A stretch of DNA of 41,491 nt from Sediminicola sp. GTDB taxonomy: Bacteria; Bacteroidota; Bacteroidia; Flavobacteriales; Flavobacteriaceae. Under the pieces are notes generated by a model. It was not told where the DNA came from and did no database searches. It saw only the letters and a list, made by a program, of their open reading frames with translations. The DNA is taken from positions 1 to 41,491 of the forward strand of contig JAHEND010000009.1 in assembly GCA_024643325.1 (NCBI GenBank), in the 5' to 3' direction. Shown piece by piece: positions 1 to 6,662 of the stretch (positions are counted from its first letter, which is position 1; the number at the start of each line of letters is the position of its first letter). Position numbers and translations under genes: made by a program.

Positions 1-41
1 TTCTGGAGAACGAAGTGAAAATTACGGTGGTAGATCGCTAG
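1..41 (+). CDS. 3' end of an upstream gene (partial, unidentified)
   Basis: The window opens inside what is probably the last codons of a plus-strand gene. One frame reads LENEVKITVVDR and stops with TAG at 39-41. A second frame, ending with TAA at 47-49, is also open, so the true frame is uncertain. A strong hairpin terminator follows at 66-100, which fits a gene ending here. The product cannot be named from so few codons. Confidence 0.3.
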   Translation, partial: LENEVKITVVDR

Positions 42-65
42 TAATTTAACACTTAGTAATAAAAC

Positions 66-100
66 AAAAAAAAGCCGTCTCTTAAAAGATACGGCTTTTT
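66..100. terminator. Bidirectional rho-independent terminator
   Basis: The arms AAAAAGCCGT and ACGGCTTTTT (about 68-77 and 91-100) pair around a 13-base loop. The runs of A on the left and T on the right give a U-tract in either direction. It can end both the plus-strand gene entering the window and the minus-strand tRNA-Leu, whose 3' end is at 108. Confidence 0.8.
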
Positions 101-107
101 GCTTTTG

Positions 108-189
108 TACAGGCGGAGAGACTCGAACTCTCACACCTCGCGGCACTAGATCCTAAGTCTAGCGTGTCTACCAATTCCACCACGCCTGC
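108..189 (-). tRNA. tRNA-Leu (anticodon UAG)
   Basis: Read on the minus strand, the RNA starts GCAGGCG and ends CGCCTGT plus A73, giving a 7-bp acceptor stem with one G-U pair. The anticodon stem CTAGA/TCTAG encloses CTTAGGA, so the anticodon is UAG and it reads CUA. The D-loop (TGGTAGACACG), the longer variable arm and the T-arm (GAGTTCGAGTCTC) are typical of a class II leucine tRNA. No CCA is encoded. A -7 promoter box lies 10 bases upstream and a terminator 8 bases downstream, so this is a single-gene transcription unit. Confidence 0.95.
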
Positions 190-199
190 AAAAGGAGTG

Positions 200-207
200 C
201 AAATATA
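200..207 (-). promoter_or_regulatory. -7 box for tRNA-Leu
   Basis: On the minus strand this reads TATATTTG, a match to the Bacteroidota -7 consensus TAnnTTTG, ending 10 bases before the tRNA 5' end. No clear -33 TTG is seen about 20 bases further upstream, so this rests on the -7 box and its position. Confidence 0.45.
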
Positions 208-282
208 ATGTAAAATTTGAATATTAAAAGGTCTATAGTTTAAAAAGTAGTTTTTGTAGCTTTACATACTAAAATAAAAAAT

Positions 283-1677
283 ATGCTAGACCCAAAATCA
301 TATATTCAAGAGCACAAAGAACGTTTGCTAAACGAACTCTTTGATTTACTCAAAATAGCCTCTATAAGTGCAGATCCTGCTTATAACAATGAGGTAACTA
401 GGGGTGCTCAAGCGGTACATGATTTTTTAAAAGCTGCTGGAATAGATCACACTAAAATTTACGAAACAGAAGGACACCCCATTGTATATGGCGAAAAAAA
501 TATTGCCCCTCATTTACCTACTGTTTTAGTGTATGGACATTATGACGTGCAACCACCAGACCCTTTAGATTTATGGGATTCAAAACCCTTTGAACCTGTT
601 GTTAAAAAAACGCCACTACATCCAGAAGGGGCTATTTTTGCCAGAGGGGCTTGTGACGACAAGGGGCAAATGTTTATGCACATTAAAGCCATTGAATACT
701 TAATAAGTACCCATCAATTACCCTGTAATGTGAAGTTCATGATTGAAGGGGAAGAAGAAGTGGGTAGTAATAGCTTGGTGCATTTTGTGAAGACCCACAG
801 AGAATTATTGAAAAATGACGTGATCTTAATATCTGATACGGGTATGATTGCCAATGACACGCCATCTATCACTACAGGGCTTAGAGGACTGAGTTATGTA
901 GAAGTATGCGTCACAGGCCCTAACAGGGATCTTCATTCAGGTCTTTATGGAGGCGCAGTCGCCAATCCCATCAATATATTGACTAAAATGATTGCCAGTC
1001 TTCATGACCAAGACAACCACATCACCATTCCTGGATTTTATGACAAGGTAGCGGAATTAAGCATTGAAGAACGTGAAGCTATGGCCAAGGCGCCATTTAA
1101 CCTAGAGGGCTATCAAAAGGCTCTAGATATTGCTGCTGTTTATGGGGAAAAAGACTATACAACCAATGAAAGGAATTCGATTAGGCCTACCTTAGATGTT
1201 AATGGAATATGGGGAGGTTACACCGGGGAGGGCGCAAAAACAGTAATTCCTTCTAAAGCATATGCCAAAATATCCATGAGACTAGTACCCCACCAGGACT
1301 GGGAGGAGATTACCCAATTATTCAAAAATCATTTTAAATCTATTGCTCCAAAAGGTGTAACTGTATCAGTAACGCCACATCATGGAGGCCAAGGCTATGT
1401 AACACCCATTGACCATATAGGTTATAAAGCCGCTTCAGAAGCCTACGAAACCACCTTTGGAAAAACACCCATACCTCAAAGAAGTGGCGGTAGTATTCCT
1501 ATTGTTGCTTTATTTGAAGAAGTGTTGAATGCAAAATCTGTATTGATGGGGTTTGGTTTGGACTCAGATGCTATACATTCACCCAACGAACATTTTGGTG
1601 TGTGGAATTATTTGAAGGGCATTGAAACCATCCCTTACTTTTATAAAAATTTCACAGCACATTATCTTAGGCAATAA
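283..1677 (+). CDS. M20 family dipeptidase
   Basis: This is a zinc metallopeptidase of the M20/M25/M40 family (carnosine-dipeptidase-like branch), 464 aa, the usual length. It probably cleaves short peptides in the cytoplasm, since no signal peptide is visible. The first metal motif GHYDVQP gives H86 and D88. The bridging aspartate lies in FARGACDDKGQ near residue 125, and the catalytic and metal glutamates lie in EGEEEVGS at 155-161. The dimerisation lid (about 200-370) includes the conserved histidine in DLHSGLYGG. The final ligand region is DAIHSPNEHF near 435. It stands alone: tRNA-Leu is upstream on the other strand and no co-directional gene follows. The physiological peptide cannot be told. 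Confidence 0.9.
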   Translation: MLDPKSYIQEHKERLLNELFDLLKIASISADPAYNNEVTRGAQAVHDFLKAAGIDHTKIYETEGHPIVYGEKNIAPHLPTVLVYGHYDVQPPDPLDLWDSKPFEPVVKKTPLHPEGAIFARGACDDKGQMFMHIKAIEYLISTHQLPCNVKFMIEGEEEVGSNSLVHFVKTHRELLKNDVILISDTGMIANDTPSITTGLRGLSYVEVCVTGPNRDLHSGLYGGAVANPINILTKMIASLHDQDNHITIPGFYDKVAELSIEEREAMAKAPFNLEGYQKALDIAAVYGEKDYTTNERNSIRPTLDVNGIWGGYTGEGAKTVIPSKAYAKISMRLVPHQDWEEITQLFKNHFKSIAPKGVTVSVTPHHGGQGYVTPIDHIGYKAASEAYETTFGKTPIPQRSGGSIPIVALFEEVLNAKSVLMGFGLDSDAIHSPNEHFGVWNYLKGIETIPYFYKNFTAHYLRQ

Positions 1678-1766
1678 TTCTTTGGGGAAAAAGGCTTATA
1701 AATATTAATCAAATAGAAGTGTTAATGCACATTATTTGATCTGGTATGAAAATGTGCTGGGAATAA

Positions 1767-1919
1767 TTAATTTTGTTGCGCCTCTTGAATAGACGTCTCT
1801 AAAATACTCAAGGTCATACTGCCCTCTTCAACATCTATTGAACACAACTTATACACCTGAATGTTATTGTCTTGTATGAGTATTCCACTTAATTTTTTTG
1901 AGGCTATTTTCTGTTCCAT
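1767..1919 (-). CDS. Small hypothetical protein (50 aa)
   Basis: A short minus-strand reading frame begins MEQKIASKKLSGILIQDN and ends with TAA. It fills most of the 430-base gap between the dipeptidase and the response regulator. The composition is that of a normal soluble protein: alternating hydrophobic residues around VYKLCSIDVEEG and an acidic, Gln-rich tail. It has no signal peptide or membrane segment. No strong ribosome-binding site is visible, which is normal for Bacteroidota. I do not recognise the family. The rest of the gap (1920-2107) is AT-rich and holds nothing I can name. This could be a chance frame; conservation of the protein in relatives would decide. Confidence 0.4.
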   Translation of the reverse strand: MEQKIASKKLSGILIQDNNIQVYKLCSIDVEEGSMTLSILETSIQEAQQN

Positions 1920-2107
1920 GCTATGCTCTAATTACCCTATAAATATAATTAGCGTAAAAGGGTGATAGCTTTGAAATAGGACACAGGAGCGTTTTAACAA
2001 GACGAACTCTACTAGATATAAGGTTGAGTAGAGGGCTAAACCACTCGTCTAAAAAAAAACATCGATTATCTGCAAATTAAATTATAATTTATTTGCAAAC
2101 CACTTAT

Positions 2108-2818
2108 TTATAACAAGTTGAGCCTTCTGATTAATTCTGGTCTGTTAGAACGACTAATGGGAATTACATTTTTCTCAATCAAAACTGAATTGTCCTCAAT
2201 ATCAATAATTTTAGTGAAATTAATGATGTATGACCTGTGGGTCTGAAGAAAAATATTATCTGGGAGTTTGTCTTTTATTTTTTTTAAAGTAGAATGAACC
2301 ACATACATTTCTTTATGGGTCTTTACATCTATATAATCTCCTTTGGCTTTGATAAAGAGAATGTCGTCGAATTTTAATTTAGTTAAACGACGGTCAATAT
2401 TAATGTAGAGATCATTACCTATGAGATCACTCGAGGAACCACCATGCTGTATCATTGAGGTTCTATGAAGCTTATTCTTCACTTTATTCATAGACTTTTT
2501 AAATCGCTCTTGTGTGATTGGCTTCACCAAATAATCCGAGATAGACTCATACTCATACGCCTCTATGGCCAAATCTTTATCTGCGGTTATCAATACAATT
2601 TGTGCAGCACTTTTTAGGGTTTGAACAAAGTCAAATCCGCTAAATCCAGGCATGTGAATATCCAGAAAAATAACATCCACAGATTGCTGATTGAGAAATT
2701 TTATAGCCTCAATAGCACTAGAGAACTCTTCAATAATGTCAAGGTCATTGATTCCTTCACATAATTGTCGTACTACAAGCCTTGCAGATTCTTGATCGTC
2801 TACAATAATACAGTTCAT
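2108..2818 (-). CDS. LytTR-family response regulator
   Basis: This is a two-component response regulator of 236 aa. The N-terminal receiver domain (about 1-115) has acidic residues D7 and D8, phospho-acceptor D53 in VIFLDIHMP, T78 in LITAD and K99 in YLVKP. After a linker, a LytTR DNA-binding domain (about 135-236) contains the typical FIKAKGDYIDV and LQTHRSYIIN segments. Family members bind direct repeats in promoters and usually answer a membrane histidine kinase of the LytS type or a hybrid kinase. No kinase gene is left here. Instead, a fragment of a second receiver domain lies just upstream on the same strand, suggesting that the original partner was lost and this regulator is now an orphan. 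Confidence 0.92.
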   Translation of the reverse strand: MNCIIVDDQESARLVVRQLCEGINDLDIIEEFSSAIEAIKFLNQQSVDVIFLDIHMPGFSGFDFVQTLKSAAQIVLITADKDLAIEAYEYESISDYLVKPITQERFKKSMNKVKNKLHRTSMIQHGGSSSDLIGNDLYINIDRRLTKLKFDDILFIKAKGDYIDVKTHKEMYVVHSTLKKIKDKLPDNIFLQTHRSYIINFTKIIDIEDNSVLIEKNVIPISRSNRPELIRRLNLL

Positions 2819-2831
2819 TCTCCGTCTATTT

Positions 2832-2939
2832 TTAACATTGATTAATTGCTTCCATAAATCTATCTTTTTGAAGTGGTTTTACCAAATAATCGACTACTAA
2901 ATCAAAATTATAAGCGGTTAATGCCAAGTTTTTATCTAT
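2832..2939 (-). pseudogene. C-terminal remnant of a second receiver domain
   Basis: Between the response regulator and the cyclase, the minus strand encodes DKNLALTAYNFDLVVDYLVK followed by PLQKDRFMEAINQC and a TAA stop. It aligns with residues about 80-114 of the neighbouring regulator (DKDLAIEAYEYESISDYLVK), including the conserved Lys-Pro. Only the last third of a receiver domain is present. Homology stops abruptly at about 2936, exactly where the cyclase stop codon falls. It is most simply the tail of a deleted response regulator or hybrid histidine kinase that stood upstream of the LytTR gene. A sequencing artefact is unlikely, because no matching N-terminus is seen nearby in any frame. 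Confidence 0.75.
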
Positions 2940-3691
2940 AAAGTGTTTTTAAACTCATACAGAAATACGGTACTTGGTGTTGCGTCATTTACAAAAGGAG
3001 CCAAGCCAATTTGCAGCAAATATGGGCCATCTAAAACTGTGTTTGGCACATAAATAAACTCTGTAATAGTAGCCTCCAATCTAATAGATTCTCCTACATT
3101 CCAAAAAGCCTTATGGGCTTTAAGCGCTCCTTGGTCTTCTTCTTTGTCAATTGAAGGAAGATCCACCAAAAGATGCTGAACTCCTAATTCTCTGATATAT
3201 GTAGCAGCCTCTTGACTTAAATAGGGCGGATTACTGTGGCTGTACTGTTGGGATATTTTGGTTGTATGATTGGGCAAAGTCCTAATCACTAATGACTCTG
3301 GAACTTGATGTTCTCCTATAGCTGCTATGAGTTGGCCTTTGGTAATCTGTAAATCATCCTGTATTAATTCAGGTGAAACAGTAATGAGTAATGTTTCAAA
3401 AAAATTCCTTTTTAAAGCATTGAGCACCTTATAATCGCCAGACAAAATATGGCCTACACATTCTGTGTGGGTGCCATGAGCATGAGGATTAAAAGAAATA
3501 TCGTTGAAATTTACTGGAGCACCTGCCTCAATACTCCCTATAAAATCACCTTCTCTATGTGGTGTAATACTTGGCGGAGCTACATACCATGCGCCTAATC
3601 TCTGATTGTGCTCAAGAGTTAAATGAATACCTATTGGAGCAGACAAATCAATTTCTTTCAAACCAGTTGTACCGGTAATAATTGCTTTCAT
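2936..3691 (-). CDS. Cyclase family protein (kynurenine formamidase-like fold)
   Basis: This is a member of the metal-dependent cyclase/formamidase family (PF04199 type), 251 aa from the chosen start. The signature HAHGTHTECVGH near residue 75 corresponds to the family's HxGTHxDxPxH metal-binding motif, with Glu where Asp is more usual. Family members hydrolyse N-formylkynurenine, isatin or related amides; the substrate here is unknown. I place the start at MKAIITGTTG, one base after the hemW stop, because a frame open further upstream would run into hemW. It is the last intact gene of the minus-strand run TonB-C-like, ruvC, hemW, cyclase. Its stop sits at the breakpoint of the receiver-domain remnant, so the extreme C-terminus may have been altered by that rearrangement. 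Confidence 0.82.
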   Translation of the reverse strand: MKAIITGTTGLKEIDLSAPIGIHLTLEHNQRLGAWYVAPPSITPHREGDFIGSIEAGAPVNFNDISFNPHAHGTHTECVGHILSGDYKVLNALKRNFFETLLITVSPELIQDDLQITKGQLIAAIGEHQVPESLVIRTLPNHTTKISQQYSHSNPPYLSQEAATYIRELGVQHLLVDLPSIDKEEDQGALKAHKAFWNVGESIRLEATITEFIYVPNTVLDGPYLLQIGLAPFVNDATPSTVFLYEFKNTL

Positions 3692-3692
3692 A

Positions 3693-4841
3693 TTAATCGA
3701 TATAAAATAATTGAGCTGCAATGCCATCTGTGAAAAATAGGCCAGATTGAGTGACCTTTAAAACACCTTCATGCGCTAATTCTAAATGACCTTCTGCTAT
3801 TTTTTTTTGTGCTTCTTTAATTGCATAGGACTCATATTGTGGGCCAAACAAAGCGCTAATTTTGGCTAATTCTACTCCTTTTGATGTTCTCAAGCCTGTC
3901 ATTATATACTCATTGTATCGTTCAGAAACACTCAAATACTCCACTTCAAATGGTCGTATTCCTTCAGAAATAGCCTTAATATACATAGGGTTGCTGGCTG
4001 AGTTCCAAGAACGACTTTTCCCATCATAAGAATGAGCAGAAGGACCAACACCTATATATGTTTTGCCCTCCCAATAAGCTGAATTATTTACAGCGTGAAA
4101 GCCTTGTTTTGAAAAATTTGAAAATTCATAATGTTCATACGCTGCATCTTTTAGCAAACGTCTTAATTCATGGAATTGCATTTGTGCCCGAGATTCATCT
4201 AATGGAGGTAATTTACCTGTTTTAATCTGATGGTCTAAAAGGGTTTTAGGTTCTACAGTAAGTGCATAGGCAGAAATGTGATTGGGACTAAAACCCAAAG
4301 CAATTTTCACATTCTCGGTCCACAAAAGATCCTGCTCCTCTGAGGCCATTCCTACCCTAGGCACCCCATAAATTAAGTCTATGGAATAATTGTCAAAATA
4401 TTGTTTCACCCAATGCAAAGCCTCTTTTGACTGTCCTGCATTATGGGCACGATTCATAAATGATAAATCTTCTTGATGAAAGGATTGCACCCCTATACTT
4501 AGCCTATTCACATTTGTTTTAGAAAGTGCTTTAATGTACTCCTTTGAAAGGTCATCTGGATTGGCTTCTAAAGTAATCTCTGGATTAGCTTCAATTTGAT
4601 AATGTAAATAGACCGTTTCTATGAGTCGTTCAATCTCATTAGGACTTAAAACAGAAGGTGTGCCTCCCCCAAAATATATGGAAGTTATTTGATCGTTTGC
4701 AAAGCTGGCTTTTCTCATTTTCAATTCTTTGCATAGCGCGTCAATCATTTTATCTTTAGATGCCATTTTAGTGGAAAAATGAAAGTCACAGTAGCTACAA
4801 GCTTGTTTACAAAAAGGGATGTGAATATAAATACCACTCAT
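3693..4841 (-). CDS. hemW: HemW, radical SAM heme chaperone
   Basis: This is a radical SAM protein of the HemW family, often labelled oxygen-independent coproporphyrinogen III oxidase-like; 382 aa, normal length. The 4Fe-4S cluster cysteines C11, C15 and C18 lie in IHIPFCKQACSYCDF. The SAM-binding glycine motif is YFGGGTPS, and the HemN C-terminal domain follows after about residue 270. Members lacking the extra N-terminal region of HemN are thought to bind heme and deliver it rather than oxidise coproporphyrinogen. The gene is 11 bases downstream of ruvC and 1 base upstream of the cyclase, so the three are probably co-transcribed. Confidence 0.92.
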   Translation of the reverse strand: MSGIYIHIPFCKQACSYCDFHFSTKMASKDKMIDALCKELKMRKASFANDQITSIYFGGGTPSVLSPNEIERLIETVYLHYQIEANPEITLEANPDDLSKEYIKALSKTNVNRLSIGVQSFHQEDLSFMNRAHNAGQSKEALHWVKQYFDNYSIDLIYGVPRVGMASEEQDLLWTENVKIALGFSPNHISAYALTVEPKTLLDHQIKTGKLPPLDESRAQMQFHELRRLLKDAAYEHYEFSNFSKQGFHAVNNSAYWEGKTYIGVGPSAHSYDGKSRSWNSASNPMYIKAISEGIRPFEVEYLSVSERYNEYIMTGLRTSKGVELAKISALFGPQYESYAIKEAQKKIAEGHLELAHEGVLKVTQSGLFFTDGIAAQLFYID

Positions 4842-4852
4842 GAAAAGTTTTA

Positions 4853-5407
4853 TTATTTTTTAACCCGCTCTGTATTTTGACTTACGAATGAAGCCCAGCC
4901 TGAATAGGATTTTTCTCCTGTCACTTTACCTGAATTGTAGAAATGGCAGACCGCAGCAGCCAAACCATCTGTGCTATCTAAATTTTTTGGCAAAGTCTTT
5001 AATTGTAATAAACTTTGCAACATTTTAGCGACCTGTTCCTTAGATGCATTTCCATTTCCTGTTATGGCCATTTTAATTTTTTTGGGCAGGTATTCAGTAA
5101 TGGGAATTTCCCTAGATAATCCAGCTGCCATTGCAACACCTTGAGCCCTTCCTAACTTGAGCATAGATTGTACATTTTTTCCAAAAAATGGCGCTTCAAT
5201 AGCAATTTCATCTGGGTGATAAGTATCTATTAATGAAATGGTCCTCTCAAAAATAAGCTTCAATTTAGTATAAGGATCTGCGTATTTTTGTAGTAACAAT
5301 TCATTGAGTTGAACAAAAAACATTTCGTTTCCCACCACTCTTATAATTCCAAAACCCATAATAGTGGTTCCTGGATCAATGCCTAAAATAATTCTCTCTT
5401 TTGCCAA
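4853..5407 (-). CDS. ruvC: Crossover junction endodeoxyribonuclease RuvC
   Basis: This is the Holliday junction resolvase, acting as a dimer with RuvAB in recombinational repair in the cytoplasm. At 184 aa it has the usual length. Four acidic catalytic residues are readable: D11 in LGIDPGT, E71 in IAIEAPFF, and D144 and D147 in [10 protein letters not shown]. The DNA-contacting FFGKN segment follows E71. It begins 5 bases after the end of the TonB-C-like gene and is followed closely by hemW. Confidence 0.96.
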   Translation of the reverse strand: MAKERIILGIDPGTTIMGFGIIRVVGNEMFFVQLNELLLQKYADPYTKLKLIFERTISLIDTYHPDEIAIEAPFFGKNVQSMLKLGRAQGVAMAAGLSREIPITEYLPKKIKMAITGNGNASKEQVAKMLQSLLQLKTLPKNLDSTDGLAAAVCHFYNSGKVTGEKSYSGWASFVSQNTERVKK

Positions 5408-5412
5408 TAGAT

Positions 5413-5889
5413 TTAATCTAAATGAATTTCAATTGGAATTTGAAAACGAGTTGCTACTGGAATTCCTTGCTTTACCGCTGGTGATAAAAAAGGCAAAGAA
5501 GCTATTCCTTTTTGAACCCTTTTTTCAAAAGACTCTTTTTCGTTTATACTCCCTTTAAATCCCTCAATTTTTTGAATGTGAATATCTGCTGTTGCATTTA
5601 CTTTAAAATCAATTGAAAAGGCACCTGAAAAAGACAAACTATCTTGATCGTGCATTTGCTGAATAACCCTGACTATTTGTTCTTTTATAACTGCATCAAA
5701 ACATTCTTTTTGCAATGATTTTGAAAGAGTTTCTTCACAGGATTCAAATAATGGGTAGAGATCTACAGACTGCCAATCAATTTCTTTTAATTGATCAGCT
5801 ACATATTGGGCCTTGAGCTCTTCTTTTGGAGTGAGCCAAACACAATTGTAGAATAAGCAGATGAAACAAATGTAAAACATCTTACGCAT
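5413..5889 (-). CDS. Exported protein with TonB C-terminal-like domain
   Basis: This gene encodes a protein of about 158 aa starting [16 protein letters not shown], a short hydrophobic export signal; a start three codons later is also possible. The C-terminal half has the pattern of the TonB C-terminal fold: a strand [14 protein letters not shown], a helix, then a final strand [14 protein letters not shown] close to the end. There is no proline-rich periplasmic linker as in true TonB, so it is more likely a TonB-C-like periplasmic protein than an energy transducer. The frame stays open upstream of 5889, but that part overlaps the divergent DUF456 gene and looks non-coding. It heads the ruvC-hemW-cyclase run. 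Confidence 0.7.
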   Translation of the reverse strand: MRKMFYICFICLFYNCVWLTPKEELKAQYVADQLKEIDWQSVDLYPLFESCEETLSKSLQKECFDAVIKEQIVRVIQQMHDQDSLSFSGAFSIDFKVNATADIHIQKIEGFKGSINEKESFEKRVQKGIASLPFLSPAVKQGIPVATRFQIPIEIHLD

Positions 5890-5962
5890 ACCCAAAGGTA
5901 GGGGAAAAAACTCATTTTTATAAAACGATAGAAATTGTAACTTAGGGAAGACTAAATTAAGT

Positions 5963-6448
5963 ATGGATATAATACTCATCACCATTGGAGCCACCTGCAT
6001 TTTGGTAGGAATAATAGGAAGCTTTATTCCTGTAATACCCGGACCTCCCTTGAGTTGGCTGGGATTGTTGTTACTATACAATACGGAACAAGTCCCATTT
6101 GATCCGTGGTTTATTGTTGTTACTGGGGCCATAGCACTGTTGGCTACCTTGTTAGACTATTACTTGCCCGTCGCAGGTACTAAAAAATATGGCGGTAGTA
6201 ATAGGGGGGTGTGGGGTGCTATTATTGGGCTATTTGTAGCTGTATTTTTACCTATTCTAGGTCCATTTGGAATATTTATATGGCCCTTTCTAGGCGCATT
6301 TCTTGGGGAGTTAAGCCAACAAAAAAGTCAAAAAAATGCATTGAGAGCAGCTTGGGGATCCTTTTTAGGTTTTTTAGCAGGGACACTCATTAAGTTAGGA
6401 ATTTCTTTGGTGTACGCTGGAATATTTATATATCAACTTTGGGTATAA
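5963..6448 (+). CDS. DUF456 family membrane protein
   Basis: This is a small integral membrane protein, 161 aa, with the DUF456 layout: a glycine-rich N-terminal hairpin (GIIGSFIPVIPGPPLSWLG) and further membrane segments around residues 45-62, 78-105 and 130-160. The conserved central loop includes AGTKKYGGSNRG. No enzymatic residues are evident and the molecular role of the family is not established. It is transcribed divergently from the TonB-C-like gene across 73 bases. It converges with the TonB-dependent receptor, the hairpin zone at 6458-6528 lying between. Confidence 0.85.
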   Translation: MDIILITIGATCILVGIIGSFIPVIPGPPLSWLGLLLLYNTEQVPFDPWFIVVTGAIALLATLLDYYLPVAGTKKYGGSNRGVWGAIIGLFVAVFLPILGPFGIFIWPFLGAFLGELSQQKSQKNALRAAWGSFLGFLAGTLIKLGISLVYAGIFIYQLWV

Positions 6449-6457
6449 AAAAAAGCC

Positions 6458-6528
6458 TTCCAATTGGAAAGCCTTTCATTGGTTGGACAGCCTCGCTGTC
6501 TCAACACGGTCTTAACCTTGGTTAAGAC
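6458..6528. terminator. Three consecutive hairpins between convergent genes
   Basis: Three palindromes lie in a row: TTCCAATTGGAA at 6458-6469, GACAGC(CTC)GCTGTC at 6486-6500, and the perfect 9-bp stem GTCTTAACC(TT)GGTTAAGAC at 6509-6528. They sit between the stop of the DUF456 gene and the end of the TonB-dependent receptor, so transcription termination from both sides is the obvious role. None has a good U-tract directly after it, so a processing or RNA-stability role is also possible. Confidence 0.5.
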
Positions 6529-6662
6529 ACAACACAACAAGGCAAATATAGCAAAGCTTTTTTAAAAGGCACATGTTTAACATTATAAAAATCCTTGAAA
6601 AAATTGTTCGTTAAAACATAAAGTCTAATAAAAAAGGTCCTTATAAAAATATTATTTGCCTT

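Noticed and set aside
5890-6132. N-terminal extension of the TonB-C-like protein
   Set aside because: The frame is open for 81 more codons, but it lies over the start of the divergent DUF456 gene, has unnatural composition, and would bury the export signal that follows.
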